NCBI RefSeq assembly: GCF_003337575.1
Contig: NZ_QPJM01000001.1
Coordinates: forward strand, 620,001-684,000
DNA: 64,000 nt
Source: Phyllobacterium bourgognense
GTDB lineage: Bacteria > Pseudomonadota > Alphaproteobacteria > Rhizobiales > Rhizobiaceae
Reading direction: 5' to 3'
Translations under genes and position numbers: made by a program
The notes under the pieces: model-generated
What the model was told of the DNA's origin: nothing
Databases searched by the model: none
Seen by the model: only the letters and a program-made list of their open reading frames with translations
Shown here: positions 17,032 to 26,396 of the stretch, one piece after another
Numbering within the stretch: position 1 is the stretch's first letter
How the letters are laid out: each line of letters opens with the position of its first letter

Positions 17032-17087
17032 GGATTCTCCTCCTCGTTGTCAGGTCGGGCAGACCCTTAATTGGGCCCCCGGATTAC

Positions 17088-17786
17088 TTAGAATGCGTCG
17101 AATGCCGGCAGCAGCCGGTCGCGCGAATGTTCGATATGGATGCGCATTGCGTTCGCCGCGGCGTCGGGGTCGTGAGCCGCGAAGGCATCGAGCAGCGTCT
17201 GGTGTTCGCCGAGCGCCTCCTCGGTCACGCGGCGATGGAACATCAAGCGGAAGATGTGGAAATGCGTGTGCTGGAATGTCAGCGTCTCGCGGATCAGCTC
17301 GTTGCCGGCAAATTCCATGATGCGGTCGTGGAAGATGGCGTCCTTTCGGGCGAAAGCCGAATAGTTCGCCCGCTCGTCTCTGTTGTCGCTGCGCGTCATC
17401 ACGCCTGCTGCCTCCGTCAGGATAGCGAGCCTTTCGTCGTCCATCGCCTGGGCCGCCTTGGCGGCGCCGGCGGGCTCCAGCAGCAAGCGGAGTTCATAGA
17501 GCTCGTCGAAGCGGCGGCGCGTGATCTGGGGTGCGGCATGAAAGCCGACGAGATGCTGCTTGACGACGAGACCCTCGCCTTCAAGCCGACCGAGCGCTTC
17601 GCGGATCGGCGTGTGGGAGACGTTGAATTCCTTGACCAGGTTGTCGACCGTGATGCGTGCGCCCGGCGCGATCTTCAACGACATGAGCTGGTTGAAAATC
17701 ACTTCGTAGACGTCGCCGGCCAAGCTGTTGGCGCGCGGTATCTGGGTCGTGCCCGCTAATGGTTCCTTAAGTCTCGTCAAAATCAT
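17088..17786 (-). CDS. GntR-family regulator, FCD domain
   Basis: A 232-residue regulator with winged helix (ITVDNLVKEFNVSHTPIREA, about 43-62) and a C-terminal FCD domain with the metal-binding histidines (FHDRIMEFAGN, HTHFHIFRLMF, EHQTLLDAF, HIEHSRDRLL). It is divergent from the dehydrogenase operon that starts at 17881, and repeated CCTATA/TATAGG boxes lie in the 94-bp gap. It probably represses that operon in the absence of an organic-acid ligand. Confidence 0.85.
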   Translation of the reverse strand: MILTRLKEPLAGTTQIPRANSLAGDVYEVIFNQLMSLKIAPGARITVDNLVKEFNVSHTPIREALGRLEGEGLVVKQHLVGFHAAPQITRRRFDELYELRLLLEPAGAAKAAQAMDDERLAILTEAAGVMTRSDNRDERANYSAFARKDAIFHDRIMEFAGNELIRETLTFQHTHFHIFRLMFHRRVTEEALGEHQTLLDAFAAHDPDAAANAMRIHIEHSRDRLLPAFDAF

Positions 17787-17844
17787 CTGCTGTATTGCCC
17801 CTTGACAGGTTCAATCGCTAGCACGATGCTGCGCCCAATACAAT

Positions 17845-17870
17845 CCTATATCCTATACGATTAATATAGG
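17845..17870. promoter_or_regulatory. Repeated CCTATA boxes, putative GntR operator
   Basis: Two direct CCTATA boxes (17845 and 17852) face one TATAGG (17865); CCTATA-N7-TATAGG at 17852-17870 is a perfect inverted repeat. It sits just before the ribosome-binding site (GGGAGAAAG) of the dehydrogenase operon and faces the GntR gene. Confidence 0.5.
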
Positions 17871-17880
17871 GAGAAAGAAT

Positions 17881-18903
17881 ATGCGGATATCCGAAGTGGC
17901 AGCCCTTGCGCTTGCCACCCGCCTGCTGGAAGCGCACGGCGCACCGCGTGACCACGCGGTACTGCAGGCTCGCATCCTGGTGACGGCAGAGATGAAGGGG
18001 CACCCTTCGCACGGCCTGCACCGCCTTCCGCGACTGGTCGAACGGATTGAGCGCGGTATCATTGATCCCGCGACGAAGGGCACGCAGCGCTGGCGGGCGG
18101 ATGCTGTGATGGAGGTGGAGGGTTCGTCAGGGTTCGGCCCTGTCGTCGCCATGGCCGCGATCGAGCGGCTCGCGCCCCACATCCCCGATCTGGGCATCGG
18201 CCTCGTCGCCTTGCGCAATGCCAACCATCTCGGCATGCTCTCGCATTATGTGGAGGCCATCGCCGCGATGGGTTTCATCGGCATCGCGCTCTCGTCGAGC
18301 GAGTCGCTGGCCGGCGATCCGCGCGCCATGCTCGGCACCAACCCGGTTGCGGTCGCTGTGCCGACCGCCGAGGAGCCGCTCGTGCTCGATCTCGCGACCG
18401 GCCTCGTGCCCATGAGTAGGATAAATCACCACGCGACTGCAGTGCCCGATCCGGAAGGATGGCGACGGGATGCGGAGGGCCGCCCGACGACGGATCCGGT
18501 TCGTGCCAGGGCCGGCGCGATTGCGCCGTTCGAAGATGCGAAGGGGCACGGCCTCGGCATCGCCATGGAGTTGCTGGTGGCAGCCATTGCCGGCTCGGCG
18601 CTTGCGCCCGATGTGCGCGGCACAATGGAGAGCCAGTCGCCATGCAACAAGGCTGACGTTTTCATAATGATCGAGCCCAGTCTGGCGTCGGGATTGCCGG
18701 CACGGCTGTCGGCCTATCTCGATGCCGTACGCGCCTCACCAACCGCCAAGGCCGGCGAGCCGGTCCTCGTTCCGGGCGATCGTGCCCGCCGGCGGCGGGA
18801 GGCGGCGAGCCGCAACGGATTCGATATCGACCAGCGCCTTTGGGAAGACCTTAACGCGCTATCCCGCTCCCGTATTCTGGCCTTCGAAGGACAAAGATCA
18901 TGA
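17881..18903 (+). CDS. Malate/L-lactate dehydrogenase-type oxidoreductase (Ldh_2 family)
   Basis: A 340-residue NAD(P)-dependent reductase of the MdhG/YlbC/YjmC family, unrelated to classical malate dehydrogenases. It shows the catalytic histidine in GHPSHGLHRLP, the NANHLGMLSHYVE segment, and GTNPVAVAVP and PEGWRRDAEGRPTTDP, all typical. Members reduce 2-oxo acids such as 2,3-diketogulonate, 1-piperideine-2-carboxylate or oxalurate precursors. Its stop overlaps the next start (ATGA at 18900). Confidence 0.85.
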   Translation: MRISEVAALALATRLLEAHGAPRDHAVLQARILVTAEMKGHPSHGLHRLPRLVERIERGIIDPATKGTQRWRADAVMEVEGSSGFGPVVAMAAIERLAPHIPDLGIGLVALRNANHLGMLSHYVEAIAAMGFIGIALSSSESLAGDPRAMLGTNPVAVAVPTAEEPLVLDLATGLVPMSRINHHATAVPDPEGWRRDAEGRPTTDPVRARAGAIAPFEDAKGHGLGIAMELLVAAIAGSALAPDVRGTMESQSPCNKADVFIMIEPSLASGLPARLSAYLDAVRASPTAKAGEPVLVPGDRARRRREAASRNGFDIDQRLWEDLNALSRSRILAFEGQRS

Positions 18904-20129
18904 GCTTGTTTGCCGTCCTGAGGCTGCCGCGCGAAATCCTTTTTGGCGTCGGCCAGCGCCATGCGCTCGCCAGCGTCGCCGGCAGGACTGGCCGGCGCGC
19001 ACTCGTCTGCACGGACACGCGCTTTGCCGCGACCCTAGAATTTGCGGAAATGATCGCCGCGCTCGAAGCCGCCGGAATCGCCGTGCTGGTGCATGACCAG
19101 ACGCTACCCGACGTGCCGCGCGATACGGTCGCGAGTTGCGTGGAGGCCGCGCGCGGCTTTGCGTCCGACATGGTGATCGGCATCGGCGGCGGCAGTTGCC
19201 TCGACATGGCCAAATGCGCCTCGTTGCTGCTCGCCCATGGCGGCGGGCTCGGCGATTACTACGGAGAGTTCAAGGTGCCTGGACCCGTCCTGCCGCTCAT
19301 TGCTGTGCCAACGACGGCCGGTACGGGCTCCGAGGTCACGCCCGTCGCCGTTGTCTCCGATCCCGAATGCATGCTGAAGGTCGGCATTTCGAGCCCCTAT
19401 CTCATTGCCGCAGCGGCGATCTGCGACCCGGAACTCACGGTCTCCTGCCCGCCGGGTCTTACGGCGATTACCGGTGCGGATGCGCTGACGCATGCGATCG
19501 AAGCCTTCACGGCCATGCGCCGCCCCGGCGATCCCGAACTCCCGCAGCAGCATGTTTTCGTCGGCAAGAGCGATCTCTCCGACCAGTTCGCGCTGCATGC
19601 AATCCGGCTCCTCGGCCGGAGCCTGGAAAAGGCCTTTGCCGACGGCTCCGATATCGATGCGCGCGCCGATGTCATGATGGGCGCGCTTGCGGCAGGCTGC
19701 GCCTTCGGCACGGCGGGCACCGCCGCAGCCCATGCGGTGCAATATCCGGTCGGTGCCTTGACCCACACGGCGCACGGTCTTGGGGTCGCGACTATGCTGC
19801 CCTATGTGATGACCTATAATCGCCGCGTCGCCGCTGCGGAAATCGCTGCTGTCGGCAGGGCGCTCGGCCTTGATCCCGCCGGCGTTGAGGACGAGGAGGC
19901 GCTTGCCGATGCGGCGATCGGCGAGGTGAGCCGCCTCTTCGCCGCGATCGGCATCTCGCCGACGCTCGCCAGCCTCGGCCTGCCGGAAGAGCGGCTCGAC
20001 TGGACCGCCGAGCAGGCGCTCGGCATCGGCCGGCTGATCAAGAACAATCCGCGTTCCTTCGATTCGGCCGCCATGCACAGCCTTGTGCGCGCCGCCTATG
20101 ACGGCGATCTGGCCGCTTGCGCCCTCTGA
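18900..20129 (+). CDS. Iron-containing alcohol dehydrogenase
   Basis: A 409-residue group III (Fe or Zn) alcohol dehydrogenase. The nucleotide loop is GIGGGSCLDMAK (about 96-107), followed by PTTAGTGSEVTPVAVV; metal ligands are in ITGADALTHAIEAF (Asp, His) and THTAHGLGVATMLPYV (His). The start overlaps the upstream stop by four bases. With the aldehyde dehydrogenase 15 bp downstream it would carry an alcohol through the aldehyde to an acid. Confidence 0.9.
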   Translation: MSLFAVLRLPREILFGVGQRHALASVAGRTGRRALVCTDTRFAATLEFAEMIAALEAAGIAVLVHDQTLPDVPRDTVASCVEAARGFASDMVIGIGGGSCLDMAKCASLLLAHGGGLGDYYGEFKVPGPVLPLIAVPTTAGTGSEVTPVAVVSDPECMLKVGISSPYLIAAAAICDPELTVSCPPGLTAITGADALTHAIEAFTAMRRPGDPELPQQHVFVGKSDLSDQFALHAIRLLGRSLEKAFADGSDIDARADVMMGALAAGCAFGTAGTAAAHAVQYPVGALTHTAHGLGVATMLPYVMTYNRRVAAAEIAAVGRALGLDPAGVEDEEALADAAIGEVSRLFAAIGISPTLASLGLPEERLDWTAEQALGIGRLIKNNPRSFDSAAMHSLVRAAYDGDLAACAL

Positions 20130-20144
20130 CCTTGAGACAACATC

Positions 20145-21632
20145 ATGAATGGCAACCAGCATTCTTTGCATCCCGACCACGATCGCTTCGGGTTCCGCTC
20201 GTTCTCCCACGGTCTTTATATTGGCGGCGTCTGGCGGCCAGCCGCAGGCGAGGGTTGGATTCAGGTGATCGATCCCTCGACCGAGGCGGTCGTTGTCGCG
20301 GTGCCCGATGCGACTGTCTCGGATGCGGCGGCGGCCGTCGAGGCTGCTGCAAGCGCGGCGAAAGGCTGGCGCGAGACGCCGCCGCGAAAGCGTTCCGAGA
20401 TCCTGCGTCGCTGCTTCGAACTTATGGTGGAACGCGCCGAAACGCTTGCCACGCTCATTTCGCTGGAGAACGGGAAGGCCTTGCGCGACGCGCAGGGCGA
20501 GGTGGCCTATGCGGCGGAGTTCTTCCGGTGGAACGCGGAGGAGGCAGTGCGAATCTCTGGCGAGTTCGGCATTGCCCCGTCCGGTGCGAACCGGATCATC
20601 GTCGATTACCAGCCTATCGGCATCTGCGTTCTCATCACGCCGTGGAACTTCCCGGCCGCTATGGCGACCCGCAAGATCGCACCAGCCCTTGCCGCAGGTT
20701 GCACCGTCATCCTGAAGCCCGCGAGCGAGACGCCGCTAACGGCCTATGCGCTTGCGGCCCTCTACGAGGAGGCTGGTGTGCCGCCCGGCGTCGTCAATGT
20801 GCTGACCACATCGACCCCCGGGCCCGTCACCGCCGCGATGCTGGCCGATCCGCGCGTGCGAAAGCTCTCCTTTACAGGCTCGACGGGCATCGGCCGCACG
20901 CTTCTGGCAGAAGCGGCGAAGAATGTCATTTCCTGCTCTATGGAACTTGGTGGCAACGCGCCGTTCATCGTGTTCGACGATGCGGACCTCGACGCGGCGA
21001 TCGAAGGCGTGATGGTAGCGAAAATGCGTAATGCGGGCGAGGCATGCACGGCCGCAAACCGCATTTATCTCCAGTCCGGTATTTACGATGCCTTCACGGA
21101 AAAATTTACCCAACGCATGGCCGCCCTAAGGGTCGGCCCAGGCGTGGATTCGGATACGGAATGCGGCCCGATGATCACGCGCAAGGCAGTGGAGAAGATC
21201 GAGCGGCTTGTTGCGGATGCCATTTCGCGGGGCGCGCGTGTTCTCTGCGGCGGGCGGGCACCGGCAGGACGCGGCTTCTTCTATCCGCCGACGGTACTTG
21301 CGGATGTTTCCCCCACCTCTGACATGGGCCGCGAGGAGATTTTCGGTCCCGTTGCGCCGCTTTATCGTTTCGAGAGCGAGGCAGAGGTCGTCGCCGCTGC
21401 CAACGATACGGAATATGGCCTCGCCGCTTACATCTATACTGGCGACATTGGCCGTGGCATGCGCATCGCCTCGAAGGTCGAGGCAGGCATGATCGCGCTC
21501 AATCGTGGACTGGTCTCCGATCCCGCTGCTCCCTTTGGCGGTGTGAAGCAGAGCGGCCTTGGACGTGAAGGAGGGCAGCATCACGGTATAGCGGAGTTTA
21601 TGGAAGCCAAATACATTGCGACAGGTTTCTGA
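20145..21632 (+). CDS. NAD(P)-dependent aldehyde dehydrogenase (succinate-semialdehyde dehydrogenase type)
   Basis: A 495-residue aldehyde dehydrogenase. Hallmarks are ITPWNFPAAM, FTGSTGIGR (cofactor), the general base in SMELGGNAPF and the catalytic cysteine in NAGEACTAANR; EEIFGPVAP and the C-terminal PFGGVKQSGLGREGG follow. It resembles GabD-like succinate-semialdehyde dehydrogenases, but residues alone do not fix the substrate. It is third in the GntR-controlled operon and is followed 11 bp later by a hydrolase. Confidence 0.9.
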   Translation: MNGNQHSLHPDHDRFGFRSFSHGLYIGGVWRPAAGEGWIQVIDPSTEAVVVAVPDATVSDAAAAVEAAASAAKGWRETPPRKRSEILRRCFELMVERAETLATLISLENGKALRDAQGEVAYAAEFFRWNAEEAVRISGEFGIAPSGANRIIVDYQPIGICVLITPWNFPAAMATRKIAPALAAGCTVILKPASETPLTAYALAALYEEAGVPPGVVNVLTTSTPGPVTAAMLADPRVRKLSFTGSTGIGRTLLAEAAKNVISCSMELGGNAPFIVFDDADLDAAIEGVMVAKMRNAGEACTAANRIYLQSGIYDAFTEKFTQRMAALRVGPGVDSDTECGPMITRKAVEKIERLVADAISRGARVLCGGRAPAGRGFFYPPTVLADVSPTSDMGREEIFGPVAPLYRFESEAEVVAAANDTEYGLAAYIYTGDIGRGMRIASKVEAGMIALNRGLVSDPAAPFGGVKQSGLGREGGQHHGIAEFMEAKYIATGF

Positions 21633-21643
21633 AGGAGGAAGCT

Positions 21644-22480
21644 GTGACCGCCGATCCGTTCCGCATTCGTGACCATGTCGCAAGTTTCGACGACATTGTC
21701 GACGATATCCGTACCCGTAGCATCGCCACTCGCCGCACCGTCGCCATGGAGGCCAACGTCGCCTACGGTCGTGAGCCGGGCGAGACTCTCGACATCTTCC
21801 TGCCAAGTGGTACCGGCTCGGACATGCCGATCCACATGTTCATTCATGGCGGCTATTGGCGTATGTTCTCCAAGGAGGACTATTCCTGCGTCGCTGAGAC
21901 CGTTACCCGCGCTGGCGCGGTTGCTGCCATCGTCGATTATGCGTTGATGCCCATGGCGAGGATGGACGTCCTTATCGGTCAGGTCCTGAATGCCAAGGCT
22001 TTTCTGCTGGCGCATGCCGATCGCTTTGGTGCCACGCCCAGCAGATTTTCCGTCAGTGGCCACTCCGCCGGTGCGCATCTTGCAACCTTTCTCTTCAATC
22101 GCTCGGTAGCGCCCTCGGGCGTAGTTGCTGCATTCTTGCTTGGCGGGCTATACGATCTCGCACCCTTGCAGACGTCTTTCCTGCGTGACGAGATCGCCTT
22201 GAGCGACGAGGAGGTGCGACGGTTTACGCCGATGCATCGCGAGCACGATCCTGCAACGCGCGTCGCTATCATGACGGGCGGACTGGAAACTCACCCCTTC
22301 AAAATCCAGGCAAATGCCTTCAGGGACATTCTTGCCGCCCAAGGACTTGAAGTGCGAGCATCGCACATTATTGATGGGGATCACATGAGCACCGTACGCG
22401 ACCTTGCCGTCGTTGGCACCCCTGTTGCGGCAGCATTGCACGCCTTCATTGCCAATAATGCCAGTGAGAAACCGCGTTGA
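21644..22480 (+). CDS. Alpha/beta hydrolase (kynurenine formamidase-like)
   Basis: A 278-residue alpha/beta hydrolase with oxyanion motif HGGYW, nucleophile elbow SGHSAGAH, a late acid and the histidine in IDGDHMST. HGGYW together with this elbow is characteristic of arylformamidase-like hydrolases that split N-formyl or other amides and esters. The GTG start at 21644 follows AAGGAGGAAGCT. It ends the operon with the three dehydrogenases, and so may release the substrate they oxidise. Confidence 0.8.
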   Translation: MTADPFRIRDHVASFDDIVDDIRTRSIATRRTVAMEANVAYGREPGETLDIFLPSGTGSDMPIHMFIHGGYWRMFSKEDYSCVAETVTRAGAVAAIVDYALMPMARMDVLIGQVLNAKAFLLAHADRFGATPSRFSVSGHSAGAHLATFLFNRSVAPSGVVAAFLLGGLYDLAPLQTSFLRDEIALSDEEVRRFTPMHREHDPATRVAIMTGGLETHPFKIQANAFRDILAAQGLEVRASHIIDGDHMSTVRDLAVVGTPVAAALHAFIANNASEKPR

Positions 22481-22568
22481 GGACGGCTCGAACCATTCCG
22501 CCCTGGCACAAAGATACTCGTGGGCCACAATCGACCATAACTCGCCAGTACCGCGTGCAAGCGGAAGG

Positions 22569-23462
22569 TCAAGCTGCCACCTGAATCGAGCGAACCAAGG
22601 TCGTCCGCGCCGAGGTCATGTGGCGGAGGCACGCGCGCTCGATTTCATGCACGTCGCCGCTCGACAGCGCGTCGATGTAGGCGAGGTGCTCGCGTATCGC
22701 CGCCTCGTTGCGCTGAAGTTCATCTTTCTTGTTCCACTGGTAGTGGTAGTGGAAGATCAGGGTAATGACCTCGTAGAAATCGTCGATGAAGCGGTTCGGT
22801 GCAACTCGATTTATAAGGCGGTGCAGACGATTGTCCAACCGCGAAAAATCGTGGAAGCGTCGGCCGATTTCCCGCAGCAACTGTTGGTGCGCCGTCTTCA
22901 GTTCGGCAAGTTCCGTCCACAAGGGCGAGTCATCGGGTAGTTCGGCGAAGAGGACCGCCGAGCGCAACTCGAACATGACGCGGATCTCGAAAAGTTCGAG
23001 CGCGAACTCCTCGGTGAATCCCTTGAACAGCCATCCTGAATTCTGCTTTTTCTCGATGAGCCCGAAGCGGCTGAAGCGGATCAGGAATTCTCTGATGCCG
23101 TTCGTTGCCACGCCAAACTGCCTCGCCAGCTGCAGTTCGTTAATGAGCGTGCCCGGCTGGGTGTCCCCGCGAAGCATCCACTCCATGAACTGTTCTTCGA
23201 CGTGCTGGCGTTTCGATGTCGTCTCCGGATCGGGAAAGTAGTCGGATTTCAGTATGGGCCTGCCAGCCCTCGGCCGCTTGCCGGCCGTCGGCGTTATGCC
23301 GCGGGCATCAAGCGCGCTAAGCACCTTGCGCACGGTGGTGCGGCTGACGCCCATCCTTGCCCGCAGAGCGTTTTCGGAGGTTGCGCCGATGTCGACGTCG
23401 CCGGCCTCGATCAGTTGCAGCGTGCGGTTGAAAGCTTTCTTGAAAACTGAGTCGGGCTTCAC
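22569..23462 (-). CDS. GntR-type regulator with two winged helices and FCD domain
   Basis: About 297 residues. A first winged helix (LRARMGVSRTTVRKVLSALD, about 34-53) is followed by a second GntR-like one (LQLARQFGVATNGIREFLIR) and then an FCD domain (FHDFSRLDNRLHRLI ... IFHYHYQW ... EHLAYI ... HMTSAR). The GTG at 23462 is preferred over the ATG at 23573, because it aligns with the start of the paralogue at 26716-27618 and leaves room for a divergent promoter. It faces the ABC operon starting at 23586. Confidence 0.8.
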   Translation of the reverse strand: MKPDSVFKKAFNRTLQLIEAGDVDIGATSENALRARMGVSRTTVRKVLSALDARGITPTAGKRPRAGRPILKSDYFPDPETTSKRQHVEEQFMEWMLRGDTQPGTLINELQLARQFGVATNGIREFLIRFSRFGLIEKKQNSGWLFKGFTEEFALELFEIRVMFELRSAVLFAELPDDSPLWTELAELKTAHQQLLREIGRRFHDFSRLDNRLHRLINRVAPNRFIDDFYEVITLIFHYHYQWNKKDELQRNEAAIREHLAYIDALSSGDVHEIERACLRHMTSARTTLVRSIQVAA

Positions 23463-23585
23463 AGATGCGCCTGTCTTTTTTGGTTGTATATTACTTATAA
23501 AAAACAGCTTGACCTTCGTCCAGTCCTGCGGCTTTTTATCGATAAGAATACAAGCCCCGGGTTGCATTGTCATCAGGAGGTTGTG

Positions 23586-24638
23586 TTGAGGGGGACGGAC
23601 GATTCGCTTGAACGAGAAGTCGCTGAACCGCGCGCGCCCACTGTGGCGGCCAGCGAGAACGTTGCGGTGGCCGTTGGCCTTAAGTTACTCGGTGCCGGTG
23701 CTGTCCTCATTTTGATCGGGCTCATTCTGGTGTTGAGCCTCCTGTCGCCATACTTTCTGTCGCCGCGCAATCTCGGCAACATCCTGGCGCAGACCGCGGT
23801 GATCTGCGTCGTCGCCATGGGACAACATCTGGTCATCCTGACCAAGGGGATCGACCTTTCGGTCGGGTCGAACCTCGCACTGGCTTCGGTGCTCGGGGCG
23901 CTGAGCTTTCACGCCGGCGCTTCGGCGCTGACGGTCGTTGCCGTTATGGTCGCGGCCGGCACGACCGTGGGTGCCGTCAACGGCCTGTTTTACGTCTACG
24001 GACGCCTGCCGCACCCGTTTATCATCACGTTGGCGACGCTCAGCATTGCCAAAGGCATCGCCCTCCAGCTTGCCGACGGCCGCGCGATTCCGGGGATGCC
24101 GCCAGCCATCCGGAGCTTGGGTCAGGAGGCGTTTGCCGGGCTTCCCGGGTCGGTGTTCGTGGTCGCGGGGGTTGCGGCGCTGATGTTTGTCCTGACCCAG
24201 TCGACGGTCTGGGGCCGCTGGATGTATGCCGTGGGTGGCAGGGCCGACGCTGCCGTCCGCATGGGCATTCCGGTCTCCGCGGTCCTGGTTTCGGCCTACG
24301 TCATTTCGGGAACCTGCGCAGGAATAGGAGCCGTACTTCTCGCCGGCCGCACCGATGCGGGATCGCCGCTGTTCGGCAATCTACTGGAGCTCGACACCAT
24401 AGCTGCGGTCATCATCGGCGGAGCTAGTTTTCTCGGGGGTCGCGGACACATCGGCCATGCCTTGATCGGAGCGATCATGATCGGCGTAATCCGCAATGCC
24501 CTCAATCTCTTGAACGTCGGGGTGTTTTACCAGCTGATCGTCATCGGCGTTGTCATCGTCGCTGCCGTCGAAGCGGATGTCCTTCGCAACCATCTCGAGT
24601 CCCGCATGCGTGTGCTGCGGGCGGAGGCCGGACCATGA
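23586..24638 (+). CDS. Ribose-type ABC transporter permease (RbsC family)
   Basis: A 350-residue CUT2-type permease with about eight to ten TM segments. The conserved LTKGIDLSVGSNLAL segment and the cytoplasmic loop YAVGGRADAAVRMGIPV (counterpart of the EAA loop) are clear. The TTG at 23586 is five bases from AGGAGG and is the best start; GTG 23583 is too close. The stop overlaps the ATPase start (ATGA). Confidence 0.9.
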   Translation: MRGTDDSLEREVAEPRAPTVAASENVAVAVGLKLLGAGAVLILIGLILVLSLLSPYFLSPRNLGNILAQTAVICVVAMGQHLVILTKGIDLSVGSNLALASVLGALSFHAGASALTVVAVMVAAGTTVGAVNGLFYVYGRLPHPFIITLATLSIAKGIALQLADGRAIPGMPPAIRSLGQEAFAGLPGSVFVVAGVAALMFVLTQSTVWGRWMYAVGGRADAAVRMGIPVSAVLVSAYVISGTCAGIGAVLLAGRTDAGSPLFGNLLELDTIAAVIIGGASFLGGRGHIGHALIGAIMIGVIRNALNLLNVGVFYQLIVIGVVIVAAVEADVLRNHLESRMRVLRAEAGP

Positions 24639-25408
24639 CACAGCATCAGCTCGCCGCACATCCGCAACATCCGGTGCTGTGCGTCCGTGGCGCTTGCAAA
24701 CGTTTCGGCTCGGTGGTTGCGCTCGACGACGTCAGCATCGACGTCCATCGCGGCGAGATCCTCGCCCTGCTCGGAGACAACGGCGCGGGCAAATCCACGC
24801 TTATCAAGTGCATCAGCGGCGTCCACCGGCTGGACGCAGGCGACGTCGTGATAGACGGCGCGGCCAACGTTCTTCGGTCGCCCGCCGACGCGCGGTCGGC
24901 CGGCATCGAGACTGTCTATCAAGACCTCGCTCTCTTCGACAACCTTACCCCGGCACAGAACTTCTTCGCCGGACGCGAGATCGCCGGTCCGAAATGGCTG
25001 CCGCGCGCCATGCGCTTGCTCAACAAGCGGAGGATGGACGAGCAGACGCGCTCGTTGATCCAGTCGCTCAATGTGTCGCTGCCCCACCTTGACGCGGTCG
25101 TGGCGTTGATGTCCGGCGGACAGCGCCAGGCCATTGCCGTCGCCCGCTCGGCGGTCTTTGCCCGCAAGGTGGTCATCCTGGACGAACCGACCGCGGCGCT
25201 CGGCCTGTGCGAATCTCGCAAGGTGCTCGACCTCATCGGCGCGCTGCGCGACCGCGGAAATGCGATCATTTTGATCACCCACAATATGGACCATGTGACG
25301 GAACTTGCCGGCCGCGCCGTGGTGCTCAGACAAGGGCGGAGAGTCGGCGAGCTCGTTCCGACACGCGCCAACAAACAGGAACTGGTCTCGATGATCGTCG
25401 GGGCTTGA
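24635..25408 (+). CDS. Ribose-type ABC transporter ATP-binding protein (single domain)
   Basis: A 257-residue ATPase with Walker A GDNGAGKST, signature MSGGQRQAIAVARS and Walker B VVILDEPTAAL. Unlike Escherichia coli RbsA, which has two fused ATPase domains, it has only one, like rhizobial FrcA. It belongs with the overlapping permease gene and the binding protein 73 bp downstream. Confidence 0.9.
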   Translation: MTQHQLAAHPQHPVLCVRGACKRFGSVVALDDVSIDVHRGEILALLGDNGAGKSTLIKCISGVHRLDAGDVVIDGAANVLRSPADARSAGIETVYQDLALFDNLTPAQNFFAGREIAGPKWLPRAMRLLNKRRMDEQTRSLIQSLNVSLPHLDAVVALMSGGQRQAIAVARSAVFARKVVILDEPTAALGLCESRKVLDLIGALRDRGNAIILITHNMDHVTELAGRAVVLRQGRRVGELVPTRANKQELVSMIVGA

Positions 25409-25481
25409 GCCGAAAATTGCGGGTCCGAAAGGCGGCGGCAAGGAGCCGCAGCAGGGTCCGTCAAAACAGGGAGGAAGCGCG

Positions 25482-26396
25482 ATGAAACTGCAGTTCTTTA
25501 TGGGACCGGCGCTAGTCGCCGTGATGGCCAATGCGGCAGCTGCCGCCGAGAGCGTCAAAATCGGACTGATCACTAAATTTCCGGTGCCGTTCTATTCGAC
25601 GATGGAGGAGGCCGCCAAAAAATACGCAGCCGACCACCCCGGGATCGAGCTCATCACCGGCCAAGGTCAGTCAGCAACCGACATCGAAGGCCAGATCGCG
25701 CTGATCGAATCGATGGTCACGCAAGGTGTCAAGGGACTGGCGATCACGCCCGTCGATCCCACCGTCGCACCGGCGCTCGACAAAGCCGTCGCCGCCGGCA
25801 TTAAGGTGGTGCTGGTCGACAACAGCATCCCTGGCTGGAAAAGCCAGACGGCGCTCGTGTCCACCAACAACCTCAACGGCGGCAAGATCGCTGGCGAGTT
25901 CCTGAAGACCAAGCTCAAGGACGGCGACAAGATTGCCATTCTCGAAGGCGTGCCGGGCGTGCCGGCGCTGGACGAACGCGTCACCGGGATGATGGAGGGC
26001 CTGGGCGGCATCAAGGTCGACGTCGTGGCAAAGGGCGCTACCAACTGCACGCTTGAACTCGGCACCTCCGTCACCGAAGACATCTTGACGGCCAATCCGG
26101 ACCTCAAGGCGATCTACGCGGCCTGCGGTCCGCCAATTCCCGGGGCCGTCAAGTCGCTGGCCAATGCGAACGTTGCTAACGACAAAATCATTCTTGTGGG
26201 TTTTGACGCCTGTTGCGGCGAACTTGAAGCGATCAGGGCTGGAACGGAAGATGCGAGCGTCGCGCAATTCCCGGCAAAGATGGGTGAGCTTGGCATTGCG
26301 ACCGTAGTCAAGGCCATCCAGGGTGAGGCGGTGGATGCCAATGTCGACACCGGGGCGGGGCTTGTTACATCCGAAAACGTCGAGGATTTCGATTGA
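25482..26396 (+). CDS. Sugar ABC transporter substrate-binding protein (Peripla_BP_4)
   Basis: A 304-residue periplasmic protein with a signal peptide of about 22 residues ending in AAAA, then the type I fold of ribose/galactose binding proteins (IGLITKFPVPFYSTMEEAA, GVKGLAITPVDP, VVLVDNSIPG, STNNLNGGKIAGEFL). The ATG at 25482 follows GGGAGG. It is the last gene of its operon; the ligand is probably a pentose, hexose or polyol. Confidence 0.88.
   Translation: MKLQFFMGPALVAVMANAAAAAESVKIGLITKFPVPFYSTMEEAAKKYAADHPGIELITGQGQSATDIEGQIALIESMVTQGVKGLAITPVDPTVAPALDKAVAAGIKVVLVDNSIPGWKSQTALVSTNNLNGGKIAGEFLKTKLKDGDKIAILEGVPGVPALDERVTGMMEGLGGIKVDVVAKGATNCTLELGTSVTEDILTANPDLKAIYAACGPPIPGAVKSLANANVANDKIILVGFDACCGELEAIRAGTEDASVAQFPAKMGELGIATVVKAIQGEAVDANVDTGAGLVTSENVEDFD

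Noticed and set aside
19104-20210. 368-codon minus-strand ORF opposite the iron alcohol dehydrogenase
   Set aside because: Antisense shadow with skewed His/Arg-rich composition.
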